From positions 66,896,515-66,960,514 of the forward strand of contig CM067223.1 of the NCBI GenBank assembly GCA_034190945.1: DNA of 64,000 nucleotides, read 5' to 3'. Shown in pieces: positions 20,767-33,139 of the stretch; within the stretch, counting starts at the first letter, position 1; each line of letters opens with the position of its first letter. The position numbers and the translations under genes were made by a program. This stretch comes from Octodonta nipae (Eukaryota > Arthropoda > Insecta > Coleoptera > Chrysomelidae). The notes under the pieces are model-generated. The model was given only the letters and a program-made list of their open reading frames with translations, had not been told where the DNA came from and ran no database searches.

Positions 20767-23658
20767 CAGTGTTGCCGATCTGGGGGGAATTCCCCTTTTT
20801 GGGGGGAATTTCACTTATGTGAGGGGCAAAAAAGGGTTATAAGAATAAAAGGGGAATTTTATACTCCAAATGCAATAAATATATAATTTATACTTGGTAC
20901 ATCTAATAAGGCTGGATGGGCTATGATTCTTTTGCCTGTCCCCTAAGTTGATAAAAACAAACTAAAAAAATGTCTATGGCTGGATTTGTTGGCAGCGTCC
21001 TGCGTCTCAACGTGTTGGTTCGTTTGTTTGCACAGAGATGGCACTGTGGTACATAGCCAGTCTGTCAGAATAAATATTCAAAATCTCAGAATAATAACCT
21101 ATAATTATTATTCTGAGTTCAAAATATTGTTCTGTGGTCAGAGTGTTTATTTTTCTTGTAAAGAGTTTTGCTAAGCTACGATGGATAAATTCATCAGTAA
21201 GCTAACCAAAAGATCTCGAGAAAAGGTATATATTTACTCACTATTATAAAATTATTTCGAAATTGATAAGTAGGCATTTCGATGTTTTTTGATAATCAGT
21301 GTTGCAACAGTATAACTATTTATTTTCTCTATTGACGGGTAATTCTGGAAGCCTAAACGCAATATTTTGTGCATATCAAGACTAACAGTATTTAAAATTA
21401 TATCAATTTTTAGGATATATCCAGTGCCATAGATGACGGAAATTCACCAAGTACTTCCAGTTCTGTTCAAAAAGTGGCAAACGACTCTGAGCAAATTCCT
21501 TCTACATCTGCACAGATGACATCAAGCACTCGTGAAGAACCTATCGAAAAAAAGAAACGATTTAATAAATTTCTAGATTCTTGGACTACTCGGCCTGAAT
21601 TCAAGGGATGGTTAACGAAACACAATGAAATTAGAGATGGTCATGAACTAGCATTTTGCAGAATTTGTAGTATGACTGTAATCGCACACAAAAGTGACTT
21701 AATACGCCACCTGCATTCAAAAAAACATCTTCGAATTTCAAAACAAGTATCGGGATCAAAAAAAATTGACGATTTAGTGCGGAAATCGCCTGTAGACGTT
21801 AAAATACGTCGTGCAGAATTAAAGCTTTGTGCAATGCTCGCTACAAATAACTTACCGTTCTCGTTGATAGACACTTTAATCCCTTTAGCTAAAGACATTT
21901 TCACAGACTCTGAGATCGTAAGCAAATTGGCAGTACGACGAACTAAAGCCTCTCATTGTATAAAAAATGCTTTAGGCAACAACTTGGCTAATATTGTGTT
22001 TGATGCACTTAAAGTTCCTGGCGCTTTCTTCTCCATAATTATGGATGAAACTACAGACTGTAGTACTATTAAATAGCTTGCGTTCACAGTTACTTATTTT
22101 AATGTTGAAAGCAACAAAGTTGAAACCCATTTTTTTGATATGATAGAGGTAAAATCCGGAGATGCCATATCTTTAGTGAAGTATTTAACAAATGTGATAG
22201 AATCAAAAGAAATACCACTATCGAGTCTCATAGGCTTCTGTTCAGATACTACGAATGTAATGATTGGAGAGCACAACTCAGTGTTTTCTCATTTGAAAGC
22301 CGCACTACCTAGCATAGCGTGCATCAAATGTTCCTGCCATTTAATACATTTAGCAGCATCTAAAGCATGCTTAAAACTCCCACGATCTGTCGAAGATCTT
22401 ATAAGAAACTTGGGGTCGCACTTCAGCCGCAGCTCTTTTAGACAAAAAAAATTCGCAGAGTTTCAAGCTTTTTTTCAATGTGATTTACACAAAATTTTGA
22501 ACGTAGCTACAACACGCTGGCTGTCTGTGAAAAATTGTGTAGATCGTGTCTTACAACATATATACTCCCCTGAGAGAATATTTAAGACTAGCTGTTTTCG
22601 AGGATCCCTCTAAAACAACCGAAGAAATGGTGGCTACAATGGATAATGAGTTCACGGTTATTTATTTAGAATTCATGTCTTATACTTTAGGTTTGCTGAC
22701 TCAATTCAATTTATTGTTTCAGTCAGAAACACCACTGCTATATAAAATGAAATCTTCAGTCGAAAATCTGTTAAAAACTGTGTGTAGCAATTATATCACA
22801 TTTTCTTATGTGAAGTCTTGTACTGATATAATGAAAATTGAGTTTGATGATGAATCCAAATATGACAGATTAGACAGAGTGTATCTAGGTGTATTAGCTA
22901 CCGAAAGCTTACAAAAGTTAAAAAATAACTCACAGGTTCCTGAAACTGATGTCAATATGTTTTTGATAACTTGTCGCAGCTTTTATGTGGAGTTGGCTAA
23001 ACAAATCATACAGAGGTTTGACTTTAAGGACAGTCTTTTTAATTTTATTGAATTGGTTAATCCTTCTGTTGCTCAAAGTTTCACTTTCAAATCTTTGAAG
23101 CCTATCTTTGTAAGATTTCCAGTATTCTACGATTATTACAACATGCAAGAAGTTGACGATGAATGGCGAGAATATGCTCTACTTGATCATGAAAGCTACG
23201 ACTTGCATCCTTCAGATGATGCTGAGGAGTATTGGCGTAAAGTATTTCACTTAAAAAATGCCCTCGGTCAAAGTTTGTTTCCAAATTTAAAAGGCATTTT
23301 AAATGCCTTGTTAGTTTTACCTTTCTCTAATGCATCCGTGGAACGTGTATTTAGTTCTTTAAAAAATATTAAAAATGATCATAGAAATAAACTAAAAACA
23401 AGCACGATAGTTGCCATAATGCAAACTAAAGACCAAATAAAAGATTGTGTAAAATTTGAACCAACAATAAATATGCTCAAAGCGAACCTATACAAAAAGT
23501 GATGTATTTGTTTTAGTTTTTGGAATAAAGTTTTCAGTAGTAAAACATTTTTTTTTCTGTTTTTCCGACATCATGAACTTTGAGGGGAATTTTGCTATAA
23601 AAAGAGGAATTTTTCAACATATCGCGGGGAATTTACAAATCTAACTGTGGCAACACTG
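20767..23658 (+). mobile_element. hAT transposon, near complete, 2892 bp
   Basis: Both termini and the target duplication are intact. The left end starts CAGTGTTGCC and the right end finishes GGCAACACTG, a 10 bp perfect terminal inverted repeat, flanked by the 8 bp duplication TTGCCTTA, diagnostic for hAT. Subterminal GGGGAATT-type motifs (about three on each side: near 20782, 20804, 20849; 23583, 23603, 23626) are likely transposase-binding sites. The single gene inside has an intron, one nonsense codon and one frameshift. AATAAA follows the ORF at 23523. A recent insertion by appearance. Confidence 0.92.
21181..23502 (+). pseudogene. hAT transposase, two exons, one stop and one frameshift
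   Basis: Exon 1 is 21181-21225 (MDKFISKLTKRSREK), with a GTATAT donor at 21226 and TTTTTAG acceptor ending 21413; exon 2 opens 'DISSAIDDGNSPSTSSS' in the same frame. Domains: a C2H2/BED-like finger 'FCRICSMTVIAHKSDLIRHL' near 21656; the RNase-H-like core with 'SIIMDETTDC' (first Asp, about 22042), 'GFCSDTTNVMIG' (second Asp, about 22240), 'CSCHLIHLAASKAC' and 'NVATTRWLSV'; and the C-terminal dimerisation block 'LPFSNASVERVFSSLKNIKN' with the catalytic Glu (about 23315-23370). TAG at 22074-22076 interrupts the frame, and one base is lost in the CATATATAC run near 22558. Otherwise ~750 codons are readable, the usual length for the family. Confidence 0.88.
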
Positions 23659-24104
23659 TTGCCTTACCACTGGTTATCAGAAAATTTCCAACTAACTTCC
23701 ATCTCTGATCTTCAATTAAATGATCTGGTATCAAAAAAGTTCCCTTAACCTCCAATCAAATAACATTTGATCAGTTCCAAGGTGCTATTATCTACTTTGA
23801 CACTCCGATCAATTTAGGAGCTCACATGGTTTCATTAAATGTTTTCAATCCTAATGTCCACATCACTATCTTTGTGTTGTCTGATCAATTTGTTACTTAT
23901 TCTTTTTTCTCGACAATACTTTTGATACAGGAGCCAAGTACCATGCTTACGTATATGAAGTCATATGCTTAATCTGTTTAAAAACTATATTAATATTAGA
24001 AATGAACTGGTAAGGTTGAACAATATCAATAGTGCTTGACTTCTTATGATCTAAGACATTTTATTATGCCTTCTATATTTATTATATACGATGCGCATAA
24101 ATTA

Positions 24105-24250
24105 TATCTGATAATAAAATAAAAGGTGGTACAATATTTGCAGATAATACTGTAGTATTAGTTATGGAAAATCTGGCTAGATATGAACAGATTGTCAAAC
24201 AAGTTGAGATATCTGGTCCTTGTACTGGCAAAACTTTGGAGAATTCTTTT
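24105..24250 (+). pseudogene. Reverse-transcriptase scrap (YADD-like motif)
   Basis: A 45-codon open stretch reads 'GGTIFADNTVVLVMENLARY', then 'YEQIVKQVEISG'. This resembles the active-site region of LINE reverse transcriptases (F/Y-A-D-D-T-V), with the second Asp changed to Asn. No other RT motif nearby, hence a short relic. Confidence 0.4.
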
Positions 24251-25051
24251 TAATAGAACTTATTTATTTATTAGTTATGTGTCTCATATCTGTTGAGGGT
24301 TCTGTATCCACAACAAATTTCAAATTAGATATTGATAATACATAATAAGATTGTCAGAATCAAAATACTAAATACTGGACAAGCAAATCTGACTTTTGAA
24401 GTTTTCTTTCAGATAGTGGACCTAAGGTTCCCACAAAAATGTAGCTCTGTCGAAATTTTTTGTTATTTCAAATGTTTAAAATGACCGGACTACAGCTCAC
24501 ACATTCATTTGAAACCAGTACCGTCAGAAATTTCAAGTAATTTAGTTTACGAACGCCCTGTGAGAACTGTCACAGATTAGTTGATTCTTTTGCTTGTCTA
24601 CGCAACAGAATTCTCACAATATGAATTTGATGAAATTGATAAAAAATAATTAAAATGATAATATTGTCAACAAATGTCAACAGTTCAAAATCTCCTAGTA
24701 GGAAAAAATATTCCAAGGATATAGTACCCAAACACTTACTTAGAGGCCACTAAAAAATTTAAAAAAATAAGAGACGTTGAAAATATAGCTGCCACAATGG
24801 ATATCTAAACTTTCGGTTCTGATCTGGCTTATATCACCATCTTCAAATGTCATTTTATTCATAAAAGTAATCTATATGGTCCAGTTTGAGTACTAAGGAA
24901 CTACTTAAATCAGATATCGGGAAAAACAGAAGAATTTTAACATTAATTTTAAATTGTAATAGTTTCTGACATTAATGACGAGTATAAAAACACCATAAAT
25001 GTAAAACTGAGCCTGAGTTCAACTTAAACTTAAAAGCCTGTATATTTCAAA

Positions 25052-25095
25052 GAGTCCAAACGTTTCAAGGTCTAAATCAGACCCCGTTTTCAACG
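25052..25095 (-). repeat. Minimal-hammerhead hairpin remnant
   Basis: CCAAACGTTTCAAGGTCTAA followed by ATCAGACCCCGTTTTCAACGG: the same motif as 8676-8717 with two stem mismatches. Confidence 0.5.
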
Positions 25096-26339
25096 GTATT
25101 AAGATAAATGAACAAGAAATTTAAAAACAATAAAAGGATTCGTAATGACAAATTTAGTAAATCACAATTTAACACAGATGGCACAACTATCATTAAGGAA
25201 ATAACTGAATTTAACTGTTACAGAAGCCACATCAATAAATTAATATTAAATATTATTTTGAAAAAGTGTAGAAATTTGTTTGATTGATTTTTAGGGAACT
25301 TTGGCAAACTTGCCAAGAACCCCACGATATTTAGATATTGGTAAATACCCAAAGACTGTGTGTTTTAAAGGCTGCAGAAAAATTGATGATCATTTTGTCT
25401 GGAGAAAAATACCCCAGCATTTCTTTGAATAATCTGAAAACTGAAACCAAAATACGGGAATCTCTAAAAAAATGTATGAACCGATGTGGTTGTTCGACTT
25501 TTGGGAAACTTTGAAATAGATAAAATTTAAAAACTTGATATCGGAATTAAAATTCATGGTAAAAGTTGCTGACAAAATTTTTGGAGTGCATTCTGCTCAA
25601 GCATAATCCGTGACGGCGTCCAGTTAGACCAGTCGATTCCGATAACTGGTCTCGCTTCGACAAGAAGAAAGTAAAAACCAAAATATATTCGACTCCTAGT
25701 ATGATAATGTTAATGATACACCAAGTCTTGGGAATGGTCTTCACAGAAACAGACATATATTACTACCCATACTGAGAAAATTGTAAAGGAATTACTCCCG
25801 ATTTATATGAATTAACGGTTAAATATTTGTGCTTTCCCGGAATGTCGCACTCTGGAAAATGGTAATTATAAATAAATAGATTGTAAATTTTAATGTCAAA
25901 TTTATTTTTCTAAAAATTACATAACTAAATTAAAACATAAAAAAGATTATTTGAAAAATTCTAAGTACTGATTAAATTAATAATTCTTAATTTTCTAAAA
26001 ACAAAACAATATTAAGAGATAACAAAGGTACCTAATTAACATGGATATAGAATTTTGATATGAATAAATCACAGTGAATAAAAATACTTAATAAAGTTTT
26101 AAAAGAGCAAAATTCAGACAACAAAGTGAAGCGAATAAAAAAATGTTCTATGTATTTCTGATTGCTGAAACTCAACTTGAGGTAGAGAGTTGATTGCATG
26201 AATTTATATATAATAATTTAATAAGAAATTTAAAAAAAGAAATAAATGCTAGCCAAAAAACTTAAATAAAAGTACATATATTAAATAAATCTTTAATCAC
26301 AAATATTATTAAAATCATTAAACATCATTAAAAAGACAA

Positions 26340-26990
26340 ATAAGGCTTAGCACGACGTTTCGGCAAAGTCGAGTGCTAGACATGTACTTGTAATTAATCC
26401 AGCTTTTGTAAATATTCTGATGGCACAGATGCTGCCAAAATACATACGTATTTAATAGCAATTTCATGCATTTCAGCCAGTATATTTTTAGAGTTCGCCC
26501 ATTATTCAAATGAATTTTTGTTCCTTTCAGGAAACTGGTAGGCGCAGAATGCACTGTAACAACTCTCTTTTTTTTTGTATCAAAATATGACCAAATATCT
26601 GTTGTGTCAAAGAGGTAAAAATTAATCTACCTGATTGTGCTAAATTCTGTGAAAACAATACTATCTAGCCAAATGCAACTTTTTTAAACCGAGAATCCAA
26701 AAATGCTGCTTTACCCATGAATGTATTGGATTCAAATCCTCCAAGTCTACAATTAACTATTTCCAAAAGTTTAGTTTTAAAGTTCTCAACTAATAAGGAT
26801 AAAATTGGATATTGCTCAGTTGATAATAGGTTCGTTCCTTCAGCCGAATGCCAACCGATGGGCAATTGGTTAATGTATCAGTACCTGAACCGCTTATTGC
26901 GCAACTCGATCCATGTACTAGTCGGCAACCAAACCGCCTCATTAATGCGCATGGCTGCACCACCGATTCTTCCCTAATGCCGAAAATTAC
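26340..26990 (-). pseudogene. hAT transposase relic (AC/ZBED type)
   Basis: Minus-strand pieces of a second hAT family. 26865-26665 includes 'LVENFKTKLLEIVNCRLG' and 'AAFLDSRFKKVAF', the widespread 'LLDPRFK' block. 26450-26340 holds 'YVCILAASVPSEYLQKL' and, in another frame, 'AGLITSTCLALDF', the dimerisation block (usual form ATSVPSERxFSxAG). About 100 residues between the blocks are missing, and stops abound. Unrelated to the intact hAT at 20.8 kb. Confidence 0.65.
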
Positions 26991-27919
26991 CCAATGACCA
27001 CTAATATAAATGGACCTTTCTGTTTACATTAAAAACGGGTTGAAAGATATTTGCCGGAAAATAATAAACAATGTCAAACTTCTTTCGGTTGTAACCAATA
27101 AGTCGTAAAACTAGGTATATGTAAGCATTATAGTTTTAATTGGAGAAGATCATGATCCATTTGGGTTGTGAGGCTAATTTAAATCTGTCACAAAAATCCC
27201 ATGTTTAAAGTATCCTACAATTATTCTACAGTTTTTTTACATTTTACTTAAGCTAGAATTGTCTTAAAGATTTAAGACATGCGCAATGCAAGCAAGGTGG
27301 TGCATTTTCAATTGGTGCGTTATGTGATACCAAAACTGCTAATTATGGCAGCTTTGCTTGTTGTTGCTGGTACTTTTCCTATTGAAGCTAAAATGGAAGG
27401 AATCTAATTAAACTTTGTAAGATTCATGCTGCTACTATGCTATTTTAATGATTTTTTCAACATACTGCTCGTTACACATTTGTTATCAGTTTTTATTGTT
27501 TTTATTATATATATTTTGAATTCAGAAATGCAAAATATAGGGAAAACTGAGATTTCAAATTCTTATCGGACGAAAGTCAGATCCTTGACAGTTATCATCA
27601 TGAAGTACCTAATTTGTTATCTTGTTTGAAAGAAGTTTGGGGTAACATTTATAACAGGAGAAAATATGAATGTTTATATTAGAGCTATTAAAATAATGAC
27701 TTAAACTTAGGAGATATTCCTAAAAACACATACATATTGGTGAGAGAATAATCGTTATTTAGAGTCAGAATATCAAATGGCTGATGTGAAAAAAAAATAT
27801 CTTGAACCATTAATGTCCAAGTATTCATACCAACAAATATTCTTGTATAAGACTAGATAAATTGATTTATAGAATGATTGAAAGACTTGTCACTTTACAG
27901 AATGAAGGTTAGAGCGCAG
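26991..27919. other. AT-rich DNA, nothing recognised
   Basis: Only short motif-free open frames (for example 27426-27629). Confidence 0.4.
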
Positions 27920-30755
27920 AATTCAATTCAATTCAATTTATTACCAAAAAAAATACAATTATAGTTACAATAAGATTGTCACTAACATTATTACCAAGGT
28001 AACAGTAATAAGTAAAAATATCAAACATTAATGTTAGAATGGTAAATAAGAGAGAGAAAAAAATGAATACCTAAGCATAAGCTTGTGTTGTGTCCAAGAG
28101 AACATTCAAGTATGTTTAAGTTAGTGCTAAATTCATTACAATTAAAATCTGCTACTTTACTAACCAAGACATTCATATATACTCGTACCTATATACAGAA
28201 ACATATACTCATATATACACACAGACAGATATACTCATACTAACCCATACATACCCTTAATTAATATATATTTATAATATTCCATTTTACTAGTCACTGA
28301 GAATAAAATAATTACAATAATACAAAACAACAAAATATAACCACATAAATATAACTAAACATGAATTAGAAATAGAGATATGTAAATAAGGGTATTGTTC
28401 TTTAAATAAAGTAATTTATTTTTAGTGTTTTGATTATACCAGAAGGGCTAATAAGCTATCATAGTTCTGGGCTATGTATAATTTAATTTTTTTATTGAAC
28501 TGTTTCTTGGTTAGTTTTTTGAAAATTAATGGAATCACATTGTATACCGTTATATAGTATGCATTTTTGACATACAGTTTTATTCATTCGCTCAGATTTG
28601 AGCAACTGTTTATCCTTTTGTCTTTTGTCTGGTGTTATGTGGATGGTTTGTTTTAATGAGGTTATTTCCTGAATGTATCGTCTTTAGCAATTCATTAATG
28701 TAAAGACCTCGCACGTTCAATATTGTCTGCGTAATATAAATATGCTTGACACTTTGACGATTATTTAACCTAAAGATTATTCTAAGTATGTAATTTTGAC
28801 ATACTTCTATTTTTTTTTAAGTGCGTGTTATATGCCGCACCCCAAACGCATATACCATACCTTATTATGGAATCGACTAGACTATTATACACTATAAGTA
28901 AATGCTTTTTATTTAGTAAATTACGGAGAGTGTAGAATTTATAGGTAGGCTTTTTAACTCTTTTGACAAGGTGTTCGATATGTGTTTTCCACTTTAAGTT
29001 TTCATCAATGAACATACCTAAGTATTTTATTGATGATACTTGTTTAACGCTTTCCAGGGCTCCATTAATTGTTAGAGGTGATAGAGCCGCTCTTCCTACC
29101 TTTGTTGGTGTAAATCCTACATATTTAGTTTTAGATACGTTTAAATTCATGCTGTTTACATCTAACCAATTTTTGACATCTGAGATTGCATTTTGCCCTT
29201 TATTCCAGGCTTCTTCCCATGTTGTCCCATTACATATTAGTACAGTATCATCGGCACAAGAGACTATACTACATCTTTCATAAGATAGCAAATTATTAAC
29301 AAAAATTAAAAATAATGTAGGACCTAAGACTGTGCCTTGTGGGATTCCGGTTTTCACAAATCTTTTATTACTAATGTCATCTCCTATTCGTACTTGTTGC
29401 GATCTTTCTGACAAGTAATTATTAAAAAGTTGAAGTATGGGTCCCCGTATGCCAATCTCATTTAGTTTCCTTAATAAAATTTTATGTGATACCCTATCGA
29501 AGGCTTTTTGGAGATCAAGAAATACTGCAATTGTTTTTTTATTTTCATTAAAATTCTTCAGTATACTTGTTGTTAGTTTTTGTAAAGGTTGCTCTATCCC
29601 TACACCTTTTTGAAATCCATATTGATTTGTGGATATTATTTTATTTTTGTCTAGGAAAGACCATGTTCTTTTGTTCAGGCATTTTTCAAAGATTTTTCCA
29701 AAGTTGTTAATTAGGGAAATGGGTCGGTAATTTGTCATTAGATCTTTTCTATCTGATTTATATATAGGCACTACAAGACCTTCTTTAAATTGATATGGAA
29801 TTCTTGATGTCTGAAAAATTAGGTTAATTATGTGAGTAAGCGGTTTAGAGATATTCAGTTTTGTTAATTTAATTATTTTTATACTCAATTTGTCAGGCCC
29901 TGGAGATGCAAAGTTTTTTAGCGTCGATATTATGTCTTCAATTTCTAAATAGTCGGTTGGAGTCAAAAACATTGCGTTGGTATATTGCTTAGTCTTCATT
30001 GTTTTTATTTCTATATTGTTTTTACTAATTTTGTTTGCTATTTTCTCCCCAATTTCTACAAAGAAGTCATTGAAATGATTTGCTATTTGTTTTGGGTTGC
30101 TAATTATTTTGTTATCGATACTGATTTTGTTTATAGTACTTTTGTTTGATGGAACATTTGTGACATCATTTATGATTTCCCAAGTTTTCTTATAGTTTGA
30201 GTTACATTGCTGTAATTTATTTTCATAAGAGTCATTTTTTAAAGTTTTTATTAATGTACCTAGGAAGTTTCTATACTTCTTATATTCTTCTTCTAATGTT
30301 TTATTGTGTTTATTTTTTAAGAGTTTCTGTTTAAGCATATCTCGCTTTCTAATGGCCGTTAGTATTCCACATGTCATCCATGGTTTTAATTTTTGTTCCC
30401 TTGCAGTTATTTTTATTTCTGTTGTTGATTGGCTAATAATAGCAGTAAACTGCTCGTAAAATATATTTACGGCGGATTGAGGTTCTTGTGCAGCGTATAC
30501 CTGATTCCAATTTGCATTTTTTATTTTATCCAATAAAAGTCTTTCATTCAGCTTTTTGATGAGTTTCGGTTTTTGAATTTCTTGACGCTTTTCTTTTTGA
30601 AATCTAATATTATAAATTAGGGGATAGTGATCAGTTAAACTATTATTAAGAACTAGAGCGTTAACTTGCACTTTATGTTTTGTTTGTTTATTTATGTATG
30701 TGGATATCTGATCTATTGTTGTAGAAGAGTTGCCCAAAAATTTGAACAATTGGTT
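27920..30755 (-). mobile_element. 5'-truncated LINE with ATTCA-type microsatellite tail
   Basis: A minus-strand non-LTR retrotransposon. The 5' end is truncated at about 30755, inside the endonuclease; the 3' end is at 27920, finishing in a short (TTGAA)n repeat (ATTCAATTCAATTCAATT on the plus strand). Length, truncation and repeat tail are typical of target-primed insertion. The reading frame is open for 655 codons, so it is much younger than the LINEs at 0.7-6.2 kb. Confidence 0.8.
28436..30749 (-). pseudogene. LINE ORF2: endonuclease end, reverse transcriptase, C-terminal domain
   Basis: The frame 30749-28782 encodes 655 residues. It opens with the last endonuclease block ('LTDHYPLIYNI'), then a linker, then RT: 'FASPGPDKLSIKIIKL' (~287), 'YRPISLINNFGKIFEKCL' (~340), 'NQYGFQKGVGIEQPL', 'AVFLDLQKAFDRVSHK' (first catalytic Asp), 'GIPQGTVLGPTLFLIFVNNL', the CADD active site at residues 498-501 (codons near 29258-29247), and 'IKYLGMFIDENLKWKTH'. 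After 'YGICVWG' the frame is lost at 28782; a shifted frame continues to about 28436 with a usual LINE C-terminus. All catalytic residues seen are intact. The clade lies within the CR1/Jockey/I range but is not settled. Confidence 0.8.
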
Positions 30756-30898
30756 CTGAAATTATTCAAATTATAACATTTACCTGTATAAAATATTTAC
30801 ATTTGTCTTAAAAATTAATATAATGAATTTTATTGCAAAATGTAATAGGTATTATTGGTACAAAAACTATTGTCCATCGCAGATAGTTATAGTACCAG

Positions 30899-31135
30899 AA
30901 CCATTTTCACATATGTTATTGTATTAATTTAAACAGCATATTATGTATTTAATTTGTCATTTTTAACAGCTATTCATTAAGATATGATCCATAGTTATTG
31001 TCAATAGTTAAATACTAAATGATGATATTTACCACCTTATCTACGACCCTTATAATTTGCTATATCAATATTTTAGCTAAATAGAATATTATTTCCTCGT
31101 CAAATGTAAGTTATCAATATTTTTGTTTATACATT
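30899..31135 (+). repeat. Dispersed repeat, second copy at 59123-59370
   Basis: The two segments share TTATTGTCAATAGTTAA, ATATTTACCACCTTATCTAC and TATCAATATTTTTGTTTA in order, in the same orientation, at roughly 80% identity by eye. No coding or terminal repeats noticed. Confidence 0.65.
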
Positions 31136-31483
31136 ATTATTATTAATACATAAACACGTCTATGATGAGAAATTTGATATAAACCAATGAGGCATTTTCG
31201 ATGTTTAACACCCTATATCTCGAAAACTAGTGATAGAATCTGTCTGAGCTCGGACTATTTTTGTCAGAACATCAAGTTCTACAACATACCAACATTTCAA
31301 ATAATTGGACGGAAGTCCATTTTTCCATAAAAAAGGTGCCTGGCCTATTATAGTTAGAAAGGTGGGTTTAAAAAATCTTACAAATGTGTACTTTAGTCGT
31401 TTGTTAGCTTAGTAGTTGTGCATACAGTAATTTAAATAAATTTCATTCAGTGTACCTACTTACTACTAATTTTTACATCTAAC

Positions 31484-32737
31484 CTGGTTTGATTTTTTGA
31501 TGCCTTCACTAATTTGAATATTTTTTAAATATTCTTTAACTTCACGAACATTATTTTCATCAACACAGTTTTGTTCTTTTAAATAGTCCATCAACTGGGA
31601 TAATGTAAATAGGGCATGCATTTTAATGCCACTACTCTGTAGCAATTCATTTCCTCCTTGCTCACGATTTAATAACACCACTGCTTCTGAACATTTTATA
31701 CCAACATCATTTAAATCTTTAACTGTTTCCAGAATGCTGCTGCCAGAAGAAACTACATCCTCAATTATCAGGCACCTACATCCCTGTTTAAATACACCTT
31801 CAACTAGCTTTTTTGTTCCGTAATTTTTGGTTTCTTTTCTTCTCATAACCATAGGAATGGAAGTTCTTATTGAAAGAGCTGTTGCTATCGGTAAGGCTGT
31901 ATAGGGCACTCCACATATTATATCAGTGTTCTTTATTTCAGTATATCTTGCAATCAACAGATCAGTTAATGTATTCTAAAAAACATATAGATTTGGACCG
32001 ACACAGCATAATATATTTCTAAAATATTTTTTCAATTTTTCTGGTTTGATTTGAAACATTTCAAAATAGTTCTTGAAATATTTCAATGTCCGCTTGAAAT
32101 AATGCATGACATATTCTTGTAATATTTTATGAAATATTTGTGTAAAATTTCATGATATATAGCAAAAAATCTTTTGTTGCAGATATAAAATATTTTACAT
32201 ATATTTTAGTGAAATATTTAAAAATATTTTTTCAATACCTATTTCATGTTTGTTTTGAGGAATTATTCAATATTTGTGAAATCTTATTTTCGGGACCAAA
32301 AACCTTTTGAAATATTTCTATAATATTTCATGATATGTTTAAAAAAAATTTTTTCGTCGTGGCCATTCAAATATTTGAGAAATATTAGTATGAACTATTT
32401 TAAAATAATTTTAAAATATCTCAAGTCTAAAATATCTTCTACACACCTCCCCAAAATATTCCTAAGCCAACAAGTAAAATTCTCTTGAAATAATCATGAA
32501 ATATTCGCGTGATATTATTACAGTGAAATATTTCTTCAAATATGTGTGGGAACGAGTATATAGTTTAAATTTAAAATAATTCAGTTAACTACTTACCAAA
32601 AGCTTTGGGTAACTCACAATGACTCTTAGGTCACAATAAACTGGTGTTATTAATCCCGCTTTTGTTTCAAAATGTCCGAACTTTATAGCATTTATCAAAA
32701 AAAGGTCTTTTGCAAAAATCTTTAATTGATCTTCCAT
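31484..32737 (-). CDS. UMPS: UMP synthase exons 1-2 (orotate phosphoribosyltransferase domain), partial
   Basis: Orotate phosphoribosyltransferase domain of UMP synthase, converting orotate and PRPP to OMP in cytosolic pyrimidine synthesis. Exon 1 (32737-32597) starts at MEDQLK, chosen because it gives the family's usual N-terminal length; upstream in-frame codons to 32851 look non-coding. It holds 'AIKFGHFETKAGLITPVYCD' and ends AAGCTTTTG/GTAAGT. Exon 2 (31975-31484) follows TTTTTTAG and carries 'CGVPYTALP', the catalytic loop 'RRKETKNYGTKKLVEG' and the PRPP-binding motif 'LIIEDVVSSGSSILET'. Together 211 codons with no stop, matching the OPRT domain. The donor of exon 2 is a weak CAG/GTTAGA, whereas the duplicate at 42.6 kb keeps GTAAGC. 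No decarboxylase exon follows on this strand in the window; a LINE lies 0.7 kb downstream. It may be a functional 5' part with distant exons or an intact-looking orphan. Confidence 0.8.
31976..32596 (-). other. UMPS intron 1, rich in AAATATTT words
   Basis: The 621 bp intron is dominated by variants of GAAATATTT/AAATATTTC on both strands (for example TGAAATATTTC near 32086 and 32309). Such density suggests a decayed AT-rich satellite or MITE. Its exon-proximal end is shared with the duplicate at 43.5 kb. Confidence 0.5.
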
Positions 32738-33139
32738 ACTATACAGAAGATACCAGAAGTTATTAAGTTCTAAACGTCTACAATTTGCAGATGAAGATTC
32801 AACAAGTTTCACAAATTCACAACGATTTACTAGTGACTGCGCTGTGTGCACGTGTCTTGTGCCTTGGGCCAGATGACGCTATACTACAGATGACGCCATC
32901 GGCCATACTACTTTTCATTTAGGACCACTTCCGGAAGCTTGCGACGTGCTTGCGACTTTCCGGTAGCCGTCACAGAGATAGCAAGGACAGACCACAACCA
33001 TAGACAGACTTATAAAAGCATTAAACGACCTCAAATCATTAAGTTACCTACTATATTAGGTTTGTTCGTAGTGGCCAGTTGTCAATGGGTTTGTTTGCAG
33101 TTTCGTTGCCCGTTATTCCAACGATTTGAAACTTCGAAA

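Larger units (their letters stand above)
23667..26370. other. AT-rich DNA with small retroelement scraps
   Basis: No gene. Two scraps are listed separately (24105-24250 and 25052-25095). A short palindromic region near 25620-25660 (CCAGTTAGACCAGTCG, then ACTGGTCTCG) is unexplained. Confidence 0.4.

Noticed and set aside
26365..26405. CGACGTTTCGGCAAAGTCGAG looks like a minus-strand minimal hammerhead (GAAACGTCG).
   Set aside because: It is explained by the C-terminal coding sequence of the hAT relic (frame with 'AGLITSTCLALDFAETSC'), and no CUGANGA-like box lies at the right distance.
31200..31370. Possible extra UMPS exon downstream of exon 2.
   Set aside because: No match to the ODCase blocks in any frame; short frames contain stops.
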